A DNA stretch of 64,000 bases, taken from contig NC_045427.1 of the NCBI RefSeq assembly GCF_902635505.1, positions 622,306,665 through 622,370,664 of the forward strand, in the 5' to 3' direction. This DNA is from Sarcophilus harrisii (lineage: Eukaryota > Chordata > Mammalia > Dasyuromorphia > Dasyuridae). Position 1 is the stretch's first letter. Each line of letters begins with the position of its first letter. The notes beneath the pieces were generated by a model, which saw only the letters and a list, made by a program, of their open reading frames with translations, was not told where the DNA came from and searched no databases. The position numbers were made by a program, and so were the translations under genes. This document shows, one piece after another, positions 23,760 to 35,205 of this stretch.

Positions 23760-24586
23760 GACTCAATTATATTTCTTTTATTTTTGAGGTTAGGAAAATT
23801 TCTTTTTTTAAAATTATTTTTATTTTAATAGTCTTTTATTTACAAGTTATATGTATGGGTAACTTTACAGCATTGACAATTGCCAAACCTCTTGTTCCAA
23901 TTTTCCCCCTCCTTACCCTCACCCCTTCTTCCAGATGGCAGGATGATCAGTAGATGTTAAATATATTAAAATATAAATTAGATACACAATAAATATACAT
24001 GACCAAACCATTATTTTGCTGTACAAAAAGAATCGGACTCTGAAATATTGTACAATTAGTCTGTGAAGGAACTCAAAAATGCAGGTGGGCAAAAATATAG
24101 GGATTGGGAATTCAATGTGATGGTTCTTAGTTATCTCCCAGAGTTCTTTCACTGGGCGTAGCTGGTTCAGTTCCTTACTGCTCTATTGGAACTGATTTGG
24201 TTCATCTCATTGCTGAGGATGGCCAGGTCCATCAGAATTGGTCATTGTATAGTGTTGTTGTTGAAGTATATAATAATCTTCTGGCCCTGCTCATTTCACT
24301 CAGCATCAATTCGTGTAAGTCTCTCCAGGGCTTTCTGAAATCGTCCTGTAGGTCATTTCTTACTGAACAATAATATTCCATAATATTCATATACCACAAT
24401 TTATTCAGCCATTCTCCAATTGATGGGCATCCACTCATTTTCCAGTTTCTGGCCATGACAAACAGGGCTGTCACAAACATTCGTGCATATGCAGATCCCT
24501 TTCCCTTCTTTAGTATCTCTTTGGGATATAAGCTCAGTAGTAACACTGTTGGATCAAAGGATATGCACTGTTTGATAACTTTTTGA

Positions 24587-25587
24587 TCATAGTTCCAAAT
24601 TGCTCTCCAACATGGATGAATTCCACCAACAATGTATTAGTGTCCCTGTTTTCCCACATCCCCTCCAATATTCCGCATTATCTTTCCCTGTCATTCTAGA
24701 CAGTCTGACAGGTGTGTAGTGGTATCTCAGAGTTGTCTTAATTTGCATTTCTCTGATTAATAATGACTTGGAGCATCTTTTCATATGACTAGAAATAGTT
24801 TCAATTTCTTCATCTGAGAATTGTGTGTTCATATCCTTTGACCATTTTTCAATTGGAGAATGGCTTGATTTCTTATAAATTAGAGTCAATTCTCTATATA
24901 TTTTGTAAATGAGTCCTTTTTCAGAACCTTTGACAGTAAAAATATTTTCCCAGTTTATTGCTTCCCTTCTAATCTTGTTTGCATTAGTTTTGTTTGTATA
25001 AAAATTTTCAGTTTGGTATAATCAAAATTTTCTATTTTGGGATCAGTAATAATCTCTAGTTCTTCTTTGGTCATAAATTCCTTCCTCTTCCACAGGTCTG
25101 AGAGGTAAACAATCCCGTGTTCCTCTAATTTATTTATATTCTCATTCTTTATGCCTAGATCATGAACTCATTTTGACCTTATCTTGGTGTATGGTGTTAA
25201 GTGTGGGTTGTTGCCTAGTTTCTGCCATACTAGTTTCCAATTTTCCCAACAATTTTTGTCAAACAATAAGTTCTTATCCCAAAATCTGGGGTCTCTGGGT
25301 TTGTCAAACACTAGGTTGATATAGTTATTGACTGTTTTGTCCTTTGAACCTAACCTATTCCACTGATCAACTAATCTATTCCTTAGCCAATACCAAATGG
25401 TTTTGTTAACTGCTGCTCTATAATATAATTTTAGATCTGGTACAACTAAGCCACCTTCATTTGATTTTTTTTTCATTAATTCCCTTGAAATTCTTGACCT
25501 TTTGTTTTTCCATATGAATTTTGTTGTGATTTTTTCTAGGTCATTAAAATAGTTTTCTGGGAGTCTGATTGGTATAGCACTAAACAA
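24587..25587 (-). pseudogene. L1 no. 2 ORF2 C-terminal domain fragments
   Basis: Two open pieces (25168-25587 and 24587-24889) carry 'SNEGGLVVPDLKLYYRAAV', '[18 protein letters not shown]' and 'WRGCGKTGTLIHCWWN'. They belong to the outer L1 and correspond to the same region in L1 nos. 1 and 3. Confidence 0.85.
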
Positions 25588-25770
25588 ATAGATTAGTTTA
25601 GGTAGTTGTCATTTTTATTATATTTGCTCACCCGATCCAAGAGCACTTAATATTTTTCGAATTGGTTAGATCAGACTTAATTTGTGTGAAAAGTGTTTTG
25701 TAGTTTTGCTTATAAAGTTTTTGATTTTCCCTTGGCAGATAGATTCATAAGTATTTTATAGTATCAGTAG

Positions 25771-26034
25771 TTACTTTAAATGGAATTTCTCTTTGTAACT
25801 CTGTTGGATTTTGTTAGTGATATATAAGAATGCTGATGACTTATGTGGTTTTATTTTATAACCAGCAACTTTGCTAAAGTTGTGGATTATTTCTAATAAC
25901 TTTTTAGTAGAATCTCTGGGGTTCTCTAAAAATACCATCATATCATCAGCAAAAAGTGATAATTTGGTTTCCTCATTGTCTACTCTAATTCCTTTAATCT
26001 CTTTCTCAACTCTTATTGCCAAAGCTAGCATTTC
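25771..26034 (-). pseudogene. L1 no. 2 reverse-transcriptase C-terminal piece
   Basis: An open stretch of 86 residues begins at the junction and includes the catalytic '[17 protein letters not shown]' motif. The insertion of L1 no. 3 at 26035 separates it from the N-terminal part of the reverse transcriptase at 27641-28209. Confidence 0.85.
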
Positions 26035-27640
26035 TTTTTTTTTTAATTTAAATTTTTATTTTAAAAATTTTTTTTATTAAATAACTTTTTATTGACAGAA
26101 CCCATGCCAGGGTAATTTTTTACAACATTACTCCTTGCACTCACTTCTGTTCCGATTTTTCCCCTCTCTCCCTCCACCCTCTCCCCAAGATGGCAAGCAG
26201 TCCTATACATGTTAGATAGGTTACAGTAGATCTTGGATACAATATATGTGTGCAGAACCGAACAGTTTTCTTGTTGCTCAGGGAGAATTGGATTTAGAAG
26301 GTATAAATAACCTGGGAAGAAGAACAAAAATGCAAGCAGTTTACATTCATTTCCTAGTGTTCTTTCTTTGGGTGTAGCTGCTTCTGTCCATCCTTGATCA
26401 ATTGAAACTAAAATAGATCTTGTCTTTGTTGAAGAAATCCACTTCCATCTGAATACATCATTATACAGTATCATTGTTGAGGTATATAATGATTTCCTGG
26501 TTCTGATCATTTCTCTCAGCATCAGTTCATGTAAGTCTCACCAATCCTCTCTGTATTCGTCTTGCTGGTCATTTCTTACAGAACAATAATATTCCATAAC
26601 ATTCATATACCACAATTTACTCAACCTCCAATTGATGGGCATCCATTCATTTTCCAGCTTCTGGCCACTACAAACAGGGCTGCCACAAACATTTTGGCAC
26701 ATACAGGTCCCTTTCCCTTTTTTAGTATCTCTTTGGGGTAGAAGCCCAGTAGAGACATTGCTGGATCAAAGGGTATGCACAGTTTGATAACTTTTTGGGC
26801 ATAGTTCCAAATTGCTCTCCAGAATGGCTGGATGTATTCACAATTCCACCAACAATGTATCAGTGTCCATGTTTTCCCACATCCCCTCTAACATTCTGCA
26901 TTATCTTTTCCTGTCATTCTGGCCAATCTGACAGGTGTATAGTGGTATCTCAGAGTTGTCTTAATTTGCATTTCTCTGATCAATAGTGATTTGGAACACT
27001 TTTTCATATGAGTAGTAATAGTTTTAATTTCATCATCTGAAAATTGTCTGTTCATATCCTTTGACCATTTATCAATTGGAGAATGGCTTGATTTCTTATA
27101 AATTAGAATCAATTCTCTATATATTTTGGAAATGAGTCCTTTCTCAGAACCTTTGACTGTAAACATGTTTTCCCAGTTTATTGTTTCCCTTCTAATCTTG
27201 CCTGCATTAGTTTTGTTTGTACAAAAACTTTTCAATTTGATATAATAAAAATTTTCAAATTTGTAGTCAATAGTGATCTCTAGTTCTTCTTTGGTCATAA
27301 ATTCCTTCCTCTTCCACAGGTCTGAGAGGTAAACTATCCTATGCTCTTCCAATTTATTTATGATCTCATTCTTTATGCCTAGATCATGAACCCATTTTGA
27401 CCTTATCTTGGTGTACAGTGTTAAGTGTGGGTCAATGCCTAGTTTCTGCCATACTAATTTCCAATTTTCCCAGCAATTTTTGTCAAATAATGCATTCTTT
27501 TCCCAAAAACTGGGGTCTTTGGGTTTGTCAAACACTAGATAATTAAAATTATTGTCTGTTTTGTCCTTTGAATTTAATCTGTTCCATTGATCAACTAGTC
27601 TATTTCTTAGCCAATACCAAATAGTTTTAGTAACCGCTGC
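26035..27640 (-). mobile_element. L1 LINE no. 3, 5'-truncated, inserted into L1 no. 2
   Basis: A 1.6-kb 3' end of L1 with a poly(A) tail region (T-rich, 26035-26085) and the ORF2 C-terminus. It is flanked by a perfect 14-15-bp target-site duplication, aaagctagcatttc (26021-26034 and 27641-27654). The outer reverse transcriptase is continuous when the insert is ignored, which proves the order of events. The ORF2 end is open from 26888 to 27640 and includes '[17 protein letters not shown]', 'KRCSKSLLIREMQIKTTL'-type sequence and 'LARMTGKDNAEC'. The 5' truncation is the normal outcome of incomplete reverse transcription. Confidence 0.93.
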
Positions 27641-28247
27641 AAAGCTAGCATTTCTAATACAATATTGAATAGCAACAGTGATAGTGGGCAACCTTGTTTC
27701 ACTCCTGATCTTATTGGGAATGGTTGCAGTTTTTCCCCATTAAATATGATGCTTATTGATGGTTTTAAATAGGTGCTGCTGATTATTTTAAGGAAAAGTT
27801 CATTTATTCCTATCCTTTCAAGTGTTTTTAATAGGAATGAATGTTGGATTTTACCAAATGCTTTTTCTGCATCTATTGAGATGATCATATGGTTTTTGTT
27901 AATTTGGTTATTAATATGGCCAATTATATTGATACTTTTCCTAATATTGACCCAGCCCTGCATTCCTGGTATAAATCCTATTTGATCATAGTGTATTATC
28001 TTGGGTATGATTTTCTGTAGTCTTTTTGCTAATATCTTATTTAAGATTTTAGCATCAATATTCATTAGGGAGATTGGTCTATAATTTTCTTTCTTTGTTT
28101 TTAACCTACCTGGTTTAGGTATCAGTACCATGTCTGTGTCATAAAAGGAATTTGTTAGGACTTCTTCATTCCCCATTTTATCAAATAATTTATATAGCAT
28201 TGGGGCCAATTGTTCTTTAAATATTTGGTAGAATTCACATGTAAATC
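27641..28247 (-). pseudogene. L1 no. 2 reverse-transcriptase N-terminal piece
   Basis: This open stretch encodes '[18 protein letters not shown]', '[15 protein letters not shown]', '[17 protein letters not shown]' and '[20 protein letters not shown]', the finger and palm region of the L1 reverse transcriptase. It ends where L1 no. 3 inserted on one side and the LTR on the other. Confidence 0.85.
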
Positions 28248-28911
28248 TCTTGGAATCTTTACAAATTGTTAAGCCATTAGAGTTGATAGAGACAATAATT
28301 ATCTAATTTAGCATGGTTCAATATGATTGATTTGATCTTAGCAGGAGATGTTATGAGCCAGAACTTGAAACAAAGTACTAAGTACAACTGATAGACAATA
28401 ATGCTTATGTTCACACCTCCCTTGAAGTTCTTAGGGCCAGAGAGCACTCTGGGAGACAACCCAGAATCCCATTCTCTCACAGGAAGAATTAACCTTTGGG
28501 AGATCATATATATAGAGGAAGCTCTTAGAGCTTGAAAGGAATTTCTCTGGAACATTGACTGGGGTTGGAGAGGAGCACTCTGGGAGGAAGCCCACAAGCC
28601 CTATCTTTGAGGCAAGAGAGATTCATTGAATCTTCCACCTTGGTGCTGGCTGGAGGCTGAATAAAGCAGAGGCAGAAGCAAAGGACAAAGCTGCAAGAGC
28701 TCTTGGAAGCAAGCAGAGAGATAGGCCTCTGAGCTAACTGGGCTGTACTGAAGGACACAATAAAAGATCTGAACTTTTATCAGCTGGCTGCGATTTTGGG
28801 TGATTATTTACTTGTAACTGAAACTAAGGCTGCCTCCAGAAAACCTCCCCAAGAAACCTGCCTGCTCCCAGAGAGAACCATCTTATATTTTAAAGAAGAA
28901 AAAACCCAACA
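28248..28911 (+). mobile_element. Solo LTR (family A) inside L1 no. 2
   Basis: A 664-bp LTR is flanked by a perfect 6-bp duplication, taaatc, at 28242-28247 and 28912-28917. It reads on the plus strand and is homologous to the minus-strand LTR at 17970-18526 at both ends: a ggaatctttacaa-like start, and a late region with 'gcagctggctgcatttgaggtgattatt'-type and 'ggctgcctccagaaa' landmarks. It contains 'aataaaagatctgaac' as a likely polyadenylation signal. It has no internal region. The length difference from the other copy suggests subfamily or indel divergence. It is a class II-type fossil and younger than the L1 it interrupts. Confidence 0.85.
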
Positions 28912-29547
28912 TAAATCCATCTTATCCTGGGGATTTTTTCTTAGGGAGTTGATTAATAGCTTGTTCTATTTCTTTTTCTGAAATGGAATATTCAAGCAAT
29001 TTACTTACTCTTCTGTTAATCTGGGAAGTTTATATTTTTGGAGGTATTCATCCATTTCACTTAGGTTATCAAATTTATTGGCATAAAGTTGGGCAAAGTA
29101 ACTCCTTATTATTTCTCTCATTTCCTCTTCATTGGTGCAAAGTTCTTCCCTTTCATTTTCAAGACTACTAATTTTATTTTCCTCCCTCCTTTTTCTAATC
29201 AGATTTACCAAAGGCTCATCTATTTTATTGGCTTTTTCATAGAACCAACTCTTAGTTTTATTAATTAGTTCAATATTTTTTTACTTTCAATATTATTAAT
29301 TTTTCCTTTTAATTTTAGAATTTCAAATTTAGTATTTGATTGGGGGTTTTTAGTTTGGCCTTTTTAAAGTTGTTTTTAGTTGCAAGCCCAATTCACTGAT
29401 CTTCTCTTTCTCTGTTTTATTCAAGTAAGCCTCTAAGGATATAAAATTCCCTCTTATTACTGCTTTGGCTGCATCACACAAATATTGGTATGATGTCTCA
29501 TCATTGTCATTATCTTGAGTGAAATTATTAATCATATCTATAATTTG

Positions 29548-30336
29548 CTATTTCACCCAATCATTCTTTAAGATGAGATTGTTTAGTTTCCAATTACTTT
29601 TTGGTCTATTTACCCCTAACTTTTTGTTGAATGTAGTTTTTATTGCTTCGTGATCTGAAAAGAAAGCATTTACTATTTCTGCCTTCTTGCATTTAATTCT
29701 GAGGTCTTTATGTCCTAATATATGGTCAATTTTTGAATAGGTTCCATGAACTGCTGAGAACAAAGCATATTCCTTTCTGTCTCCATTCAATTTTGTCCAA
29801 AGATCTATCATAACTAATTTTTTTAATATTCTATTTACTTCTTTAATTTCCTTCTTATTTGTTTTGTGGTTTGATTTGTCTAATTCTGAGAGTGCAAGGT
29901 TGAGATCTCCCACTATTATAGTTTTGTGGTCTATTTCTTCTTGCAACTCTCTTAACTTCTCTTTTAGGAAGTTAGATGCTATACCACTTGATGCATATAT
30001 GTTTAGTATTGATATTGCTTTGTTGTCTATGCTACTCTTTAGGAAGATATAGTTTCCTTCCTTATCTCTTTTAATTAGATCAATTTTTGCTTTTGCTTGA
30101 TCTGAGATCAGGATGGCTACTCCTGCTTTTTTTACTTTACCTGAAGCATAATAGATTTTGCTCCAGCCTTTTACCTTTATTCTGTATGTTTCTCCCTGCT
30201 TTAAATGTGTTTCCTGTAAACAACAGATTGTAGGGTTCTGACCTTTGATCCAGTCTGCTATCTGCCTCTTCTTTATGGGAGAGTTCATCCCATTCACATT
30301 TTTGGTTAAAATTACTAATTCTGTATTTCCTGCCAT
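29548..30336 (-). pseudogene. L1 no. 2 endonuclease domain, long open frame
   Basis: This is the best preserved L1 coding piece in the window: 262 uninterrupted residues from the presumed ORF2 start, MAGNTELVILTKNVNG. It covers nearly the whole APE-type endonuclease. Visible catalytic residues are Asn13 (TKNVNG), Glu42 (QETH), the GDLN Asp/Asn pair and a C-terminal 'SDHEAIKT' matching the SDH motif. The frame closes before the reverse transcriptase, so the full ORF2 is not made. Confidence 0.88.
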
Positions 30337-31139
30337 CCTAATATCCCCAGATTATGCTTTTCTTTTTCTTGCCCCCCAACCCTCTTTCCCCATTTTAAAC
30401 TTATATGACCCACTTGTATCACGATGTTCACCCTCTTTAGAATTACTCCCTCCCTCCTTTGACTCTCTTCCCCTTTCTTGTACCCTTTCCTTATTACTCA
30501 TTTTCTTTTCCCTTTTCCTCTCCCCCTTTTTAATAAGTTAAGAGAGAGGATTTTCTCTAAAACAAGTATGTCAATTATTTTTTCTTTGAGCCAACTCTGA
30601 TGAGAGTAAGATTGACACAATGTTCCTCCCCCGGTCTAAATTCCCTCAGATATGATGTTTCCTTTGCCTCTGTGTGGGATGTGGTTTCCCTCTTTTTATC
30701 CCCCCTTTCCCCCTCTTCTGCCATTATTCCTTTTGCATATCTACTTCCCTTTTTATGTTATATCAGTAAAATGAAATTATACATTTAGTCTTTTTGTATA
30801 TCTACAACAGAAATACAATTCTCAAGAGTCCCTTTTACCTTTTCTACATCTCTTGCATCCTATGGTTGGAGATCAATTTTTTTTTTTTTTTTTTGTTTAG
30901 TTCTGTTTTTTTTCTTGGAAACAAATGGAATTCATTTGCTTCATTAAATGTCCATCTTCTTCCCTGGAAGAAAATACTCAGCTTAACTGGGTAGTTTATT
31001 CTTGGCTGCATTCCAAGTTCTCTTACCTTTCGGAGTATCAGATTCCAGGCCCTTCGATCTTTTAGTGTGGAGGCAGCCAGATCTTGGGTGATCCTTATTG
31101 TGGCACCTCTGTATTTAAATTGTTTTTTTTTTTTTTTTG

Positions 31140-31779
31140 GCTGCTTGTAAATTTTTTTCTTTAATCTGATAGTTCTGAAGTTTGGCCACAATATTCCTTG
31201 GAGATTTTATTTTAGGGTCTTTTTCAGAAGGTGTTCGATAAATTCTTTCAATGCCTATTTTACCTTCTGATTCTATTACCTCTGGACCATTCTCTTTGAT
31301 GATTTCTTGTAAAATAGTATCGAGGCTCTTTTTTTATCATAATTTTTGGAAAGTCCAATAATCCTCAGATTATCTCTCCTAGATCTACAATCTAAAGATT
31401 AGCAGTATAACAACTCACCAGCCAAAGAGACTTTCTTCTATGAGAGCATTATGTAAAAGGGGACAGGTAATGTTCCCCTTTGGGGTATTGTCTAGTGTCT
31501 GTTTGCTGTTAGTCTCTTCAGGGTTGCAGACCTACTCTTTTTCTGTATAGAAGCTGTCAATCGTCCTTTTCATTTTTTATTCATTTTTTAAAGCCTTTAG
31601 GGTATGCCTTCAGGGGAAGGGGGTTACCAGCTTACTTTGCAGAGCAGGGAGAGATGTAAATCTTTATGAGTTGTAGCAGTCAAGCCTATTTTTGAGGCTG
31701 AATATAATATTGATAGTGAGGGCAAGAGAGGAGCTTAGAAAGTCATGTGTGCCTTCTCCATCATCTTGGCTCTGCCCCC
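31140..31779 (-). pseudogene. L1 no. 2 ORF1 remnant and 5' UTR with internal deletion
   Basis: Up to about 31385 the sequence parallels ORF1 of L1 no. 1 (ending at 'ctcctagatct'). It then departs for about 50 bases and rejoins 5' UTR-like sequence. The equivalent interval in L1 no. 1 (about 21870-22297) is missing, so the ORF1 N-terminal half has been lost and replaced by a short unrelated stretch ('acaatctaaagattagcag'). Confidence 0.65.
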
Positions 31780-31896
31780 GACTCAATTATATTTCAATAT
31801 ATTTCTTTATTTCAATGACAAAATGCAAGGATCATTTAAAAACTGGTATTTTTTTTTGAAAAATGGATACTACTCACATATGGTTTGGAATATAAT

Positions 31897-32304
31897 TGTG
31901 ATATTGTAATGGGCTGAGGCTTGAGTTGATGCACTGAGGTCTCAAGCACGTGAGGCTAAATAGTAATTGGACCATACTCTATTAATATATATGCTTGGAG
32001 AAAGAATGGCCCCCACCCACTCTCTGTACAAGTCCTGATGTGATGTATAGGAAATGACGATTTTGGTGGGTGAAGGCAGAGGGGCAGGAAGAGAGGTGGA
32101 GACAGACTGCTGGCTGGGTTCTGGTTTTGTGGTTTCTGGTCTGGCTGGCTTCTTGATGCAGCTGCTGACATTGCTAATCTCCCTTTACCTCTGATCCCCC
32201 TTTACCTCCAATCCTTCTTCACCTCTACTGAGAATAAAGATTGAAGATTTTCCCTTAAGCTGAATTCCTGACTCAGGCTGATTTTAAAATATGCGGTCAT
32301 CACA
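31897..32304 (+). mobile_element. Solo LTR (family B), class I-like
   Basis: A 408-bp LTR with terminal inverted TGTGAT...ATCACA ends and a 4-bp duplication, taat, at 31893-31896 and 32305-32308. It contains 'gagaataaagattgaag' as a polyadenylation signal followed by a downstream R/U5-like stretch ('cctgactcaggctgatttt'). TG...CA ends with a 4-bp duplication fit a gamma-type (ERV1) element. It is a solo LTR with no internal sequence, lying about 100 bp from the 5' end of L1 no. 2 and unrelated to the family A LTRs. Confidence 0.75.
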
Positions 32305-32865
32305 TAATGTTTTTTTCCCCAGGAGGAATATATCTAGAATCTGAACTGGAACTTAACAATGAAAAATTTAAGAGGGATTTTTATAAATCTCTTCTTAGAG
32401 ATATTTCAGAATAATAATATATAAGCTTTGTTAGTTCCATTTTTATATACAGAAAGTCTCCTGAGTTTAGGATGCTTTTATGAGCTCACAATGAAAATCA
32501 AAATCAGACCTAGAAATCAATAAGAATAATTTTTCAACTTAAGTAGTGAAGACTCAATTTTCATAAAACTTGGTGTCAGGACAAGGCATCTAATTTTTTT
32601 CCTTACCCTTCATCCCACTCATCTTTATAGATCTAGCAGAAGGAGGTACCTCCAAAGTAACTTTATGTCACAACCTCATTTTACAGATGAGAAAATTGAA
32701 GTTCAAGGAGATTAAATTACTTCATGAGATCAATGAGATTAAATCACAAAAAGAGTAAGAAGTTAGGGGAAAGAGTGTTCTTTTTGTCCTGTAGCAACAG
32801 GGTGGTTCTCTGCTCCAATTGATGATTAGGTTTCATTTTTTAGTGTTGAGAGTGAATCTTAGATT
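32305..32865. repeat. Mostly unidentified; short MIR-like fragment
   Basis: A small antisense MIR-like patch at about 32670-32770 has 'cctcattttacagatgag', 'aaaattgaagttcaagg' and 'attaaattacttcatgag'. I see nothing else. Confidence 0.4.
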
Positions 32866-34130
32866 CACTTAGATTAAAAATAAAAGCTTTTTATTTTCAA
32901 AATACATGCAAAGATAGTTTCCAGCATTCACCCTTGCAAAACCTTGTGTTCCAAAGTTTTCTCTCTCTTTTCCCCACCCATTCTCTAAACAGCAAGTAAT
33001 CCAATATAAGTTAAACATTACAGTTTTCTATACATATTTATCATGCTGTACAAGAAAAATCAGATCAAAAAGGAAAAAAAATGAGTGAGAAATAAAAAAA
33101 CAAGCACACATAACAAAAAAGGTAAAAATACTATGTTGTCATTCATATTCAGTCCCCAGGATCCTCTTTCTGGATGTAGATGACTCTTCATCACAAGTCT
33201 TTTGGAATTGGCCTGAATCACCTCATTGTTGAAAAGAACCAAGTCTATCAGAATTGATCATCACATATTATTCTTATTTCTGTGTGTAATGTTCTCTTGG
33301 TTCTACTCATTTCACTTAGTATCAATTCATGTAAGTCTTTCCAGCCCTCTCTCAAATCATCCTTCTGATCATTTCTTATAGAACAATAATATTTTATAAC
33401 ATTCATATGCTATAACTTATTCAGCTATTCTTCAACTGATGGGCCTCCGTTCAGTTTCCAGTTTCTTGCCACTACAAAAACAGCTGCCACAAACATTTTT
33501 GCATAAGTGTGACACTTTCCCTCTTTTAAGATCTCTTTGAGATATAAGCCCACTAGAAATACTGGGTATCAAAGGGTATGCACGTTTTGATAGCCCTTTG
33601 ATCATAGTTTCAAATTGCTCTCTAGAATGGTTGGAACAGTGAACACAACTCCACCAATAATGTATTAATGTTCCAATTTTCCCACATCTCCAACATTTTT
33701 CATTATCTTTTCTTGTCATCTTAATCTGAGAGTTGTGTAGTGGTAATTGTGTAGTGGTACCACAGAACTGTCTTAATTTGCATTTCTCTAATCAATAGTG
33801 ATTTAGACCATTTTTATATAACTAGAAATGCTCTAAATTCTTCATTTGAAAATTCTTCATATCCTTTGGCCATTAGTTGGAGAATGGCTTATATTCTTAT
33901 AAATTTGAATTAATTCTTTATATATTTTAGAAATGAGGCTCTTATCAGAACCCGTGGATGTAATTCCCCACCCCCAACTTCCCACCCTCAGTTTTCTCCT
34001 TCCCTTTTAATTTTGGCTGCATTGGTTTTGTACAAAACTTTTAATTTTAATTTAATATAATCAAAATTATCCATGTTGCATTTCATAATGTTTTCTAGAT
34101 CTTCTTGGGCCATAAATTTCTTTGAGAAGG
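32866..34130 (-). mobile_element. L1 LINE no. 4, 5'-truncated 3' end
   Basis: An L1 3' end starts with 'aaaagctttttattttc' and continues through the 3' UTR into the ORF2 C-terminus ('catttctctaatcaatagtg' and 'ttgaattaattctttatata' landmarks). The cysteine-rich 'CWRCGKIGTLIHYWWSC' is open within 33432-33719. It is a different, older 3' UTR subtype from nos. 1-3. Confidence 0.8.
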
Positions 34131-34880
34131 TAGATTTTTGAAAGGAGGGATCTAGCACTGCATCTCAGTTTCACTTTGTATCTTAGGAGTACTTTCTACT
34201 TTTCTCAGCTATAAGTCTTGTTTGCTCCTTTATTTCTACTATCTAAGCATTATGTAAAAAGCAGGGGAGCAAATCTGGATATCAGAAACAATTTAGTTAG
34301 TCTAGTCCTTTAGCTTATATATTAGTTTTAACCCTCTTCTTAGCTATGTCCCTATGTGAATATTTTGGATATAACACTGAGATGTTTGGGTGTTTGGGAT
34401 CTGGAGAAAGAAGATACTCCTGACTTATACTGCTCATCCTCAGCCTCATGTACATTATATAACTTTCAAAAATAGTACTTTCTCCTGGAAGTCTCTGGAA
34501 ACCTTTAGTGGTAGCTTGCTGTATAAGAGCAGGAGTATCATTACTAGTAGCACAGGAAAAAGTAATTTTCATTTTTATTTTTATCGTGGAAACAATCCTT
34601 TGAGGCACATCAAGTATGCCAATAAATATAAAATTGATAAAATTCTTAATCTGTCTCAACATGCATCTTCCTAACACATGCATCTCAACATAATCTGATA
34701 CCTTTCTCCACCAAGTTGTGAAGTAAATTATTTATTTAAAGTGGCAAAATGAACTTAACATAAATGTTGAATGAAAACAAGGATCCTAAAGTATTACTTC
34801 AAAACTTTGAAAGAGGTATATATTTTTTTCTTTTTGTATACTGATTTAATTATCACTAAGTAGTTATTAAACAATTGGTT
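34131..34880. other. No recognisable feature
   Basis: The 94- and 122-codon frames at 34390-34674 and 34315-34683 overlap each other on opposite strands and show no domains. I call no gene. Confidence 0.45.
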
Positions 34881-35205
34881 TTTTTTGGTAATATGTTTAT
34901 TTTCAAAGAAGACCAATGACATCACAGGTAACAAACACTTAGAGTAGTCCATAAATTGGATTTAAATAAGTGTACAAAGACAAAAATTCTTAAAAAGCTC
35001 ACATTATATCAAATTTATATCATGTTTTCTCCATGGCCTAAGTTGATTGTTTCATGCATCACATTAAAAGCTGAATTCCTAACTTATGGACTAAACATCT
35101 AGCCATAATTCTCCTTAATTAAGTGAGGCTAAACCTCATTCAAACATTTGAAGGCCCATATTGTCCTTGAGAACTCAAGTTCTCCCCCCTGCTCCAAGTG
35201 GCCAT
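34881..35205 (-). repeat. Marsupial interspersed repeat, antisense (gtcattggtcctctttgag family)
   Basis: The segment starts with 'tttcaaagaagaccaatgac' followed by 'atcac'. This is the reverse complement of the terminal motif seen at 45520 and 45955. The downstream part is diverged. I recognise the family as a common marsupial repeat but cannot name it safely. Confidence 0.45.

Larger units (their letters stand above)
23776..31779 (-). mobile_element. L1 LINE no. 2, near full length, nested host of two later insertions
   Basis: This element is bounded by a perfect 16-bp target-site duplication, gactcaattatatttc, at 23760-23775 and 31780-31795. Its 5' end on the minus strand reads from 'ggggcagagccaagatgatgg' (about 31779). 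Excluding the inserted L1 no. 3 and the LTR, it is about 5.7 kb, shortened by a deletion in ORF1. Parts are the 5' UTR (about 31390-31779), ORF1 remnant (about 31140-31385), endonuclease (29548-30336), reverse transcriptase (27607-28209 and 25771-26020), C-terminal domain (25587-24587) and 3' UTR. ORF2 is interrupted at several points in addition to the insertions. The perfect duplication suggests it is not very old. Confidence 0.92.

Noticed and set aside
31956-32171. 71-residue minus-strand frame
   Set aside because: It lies antisense within the solo LTR at 31897-32304 and has no independent support.
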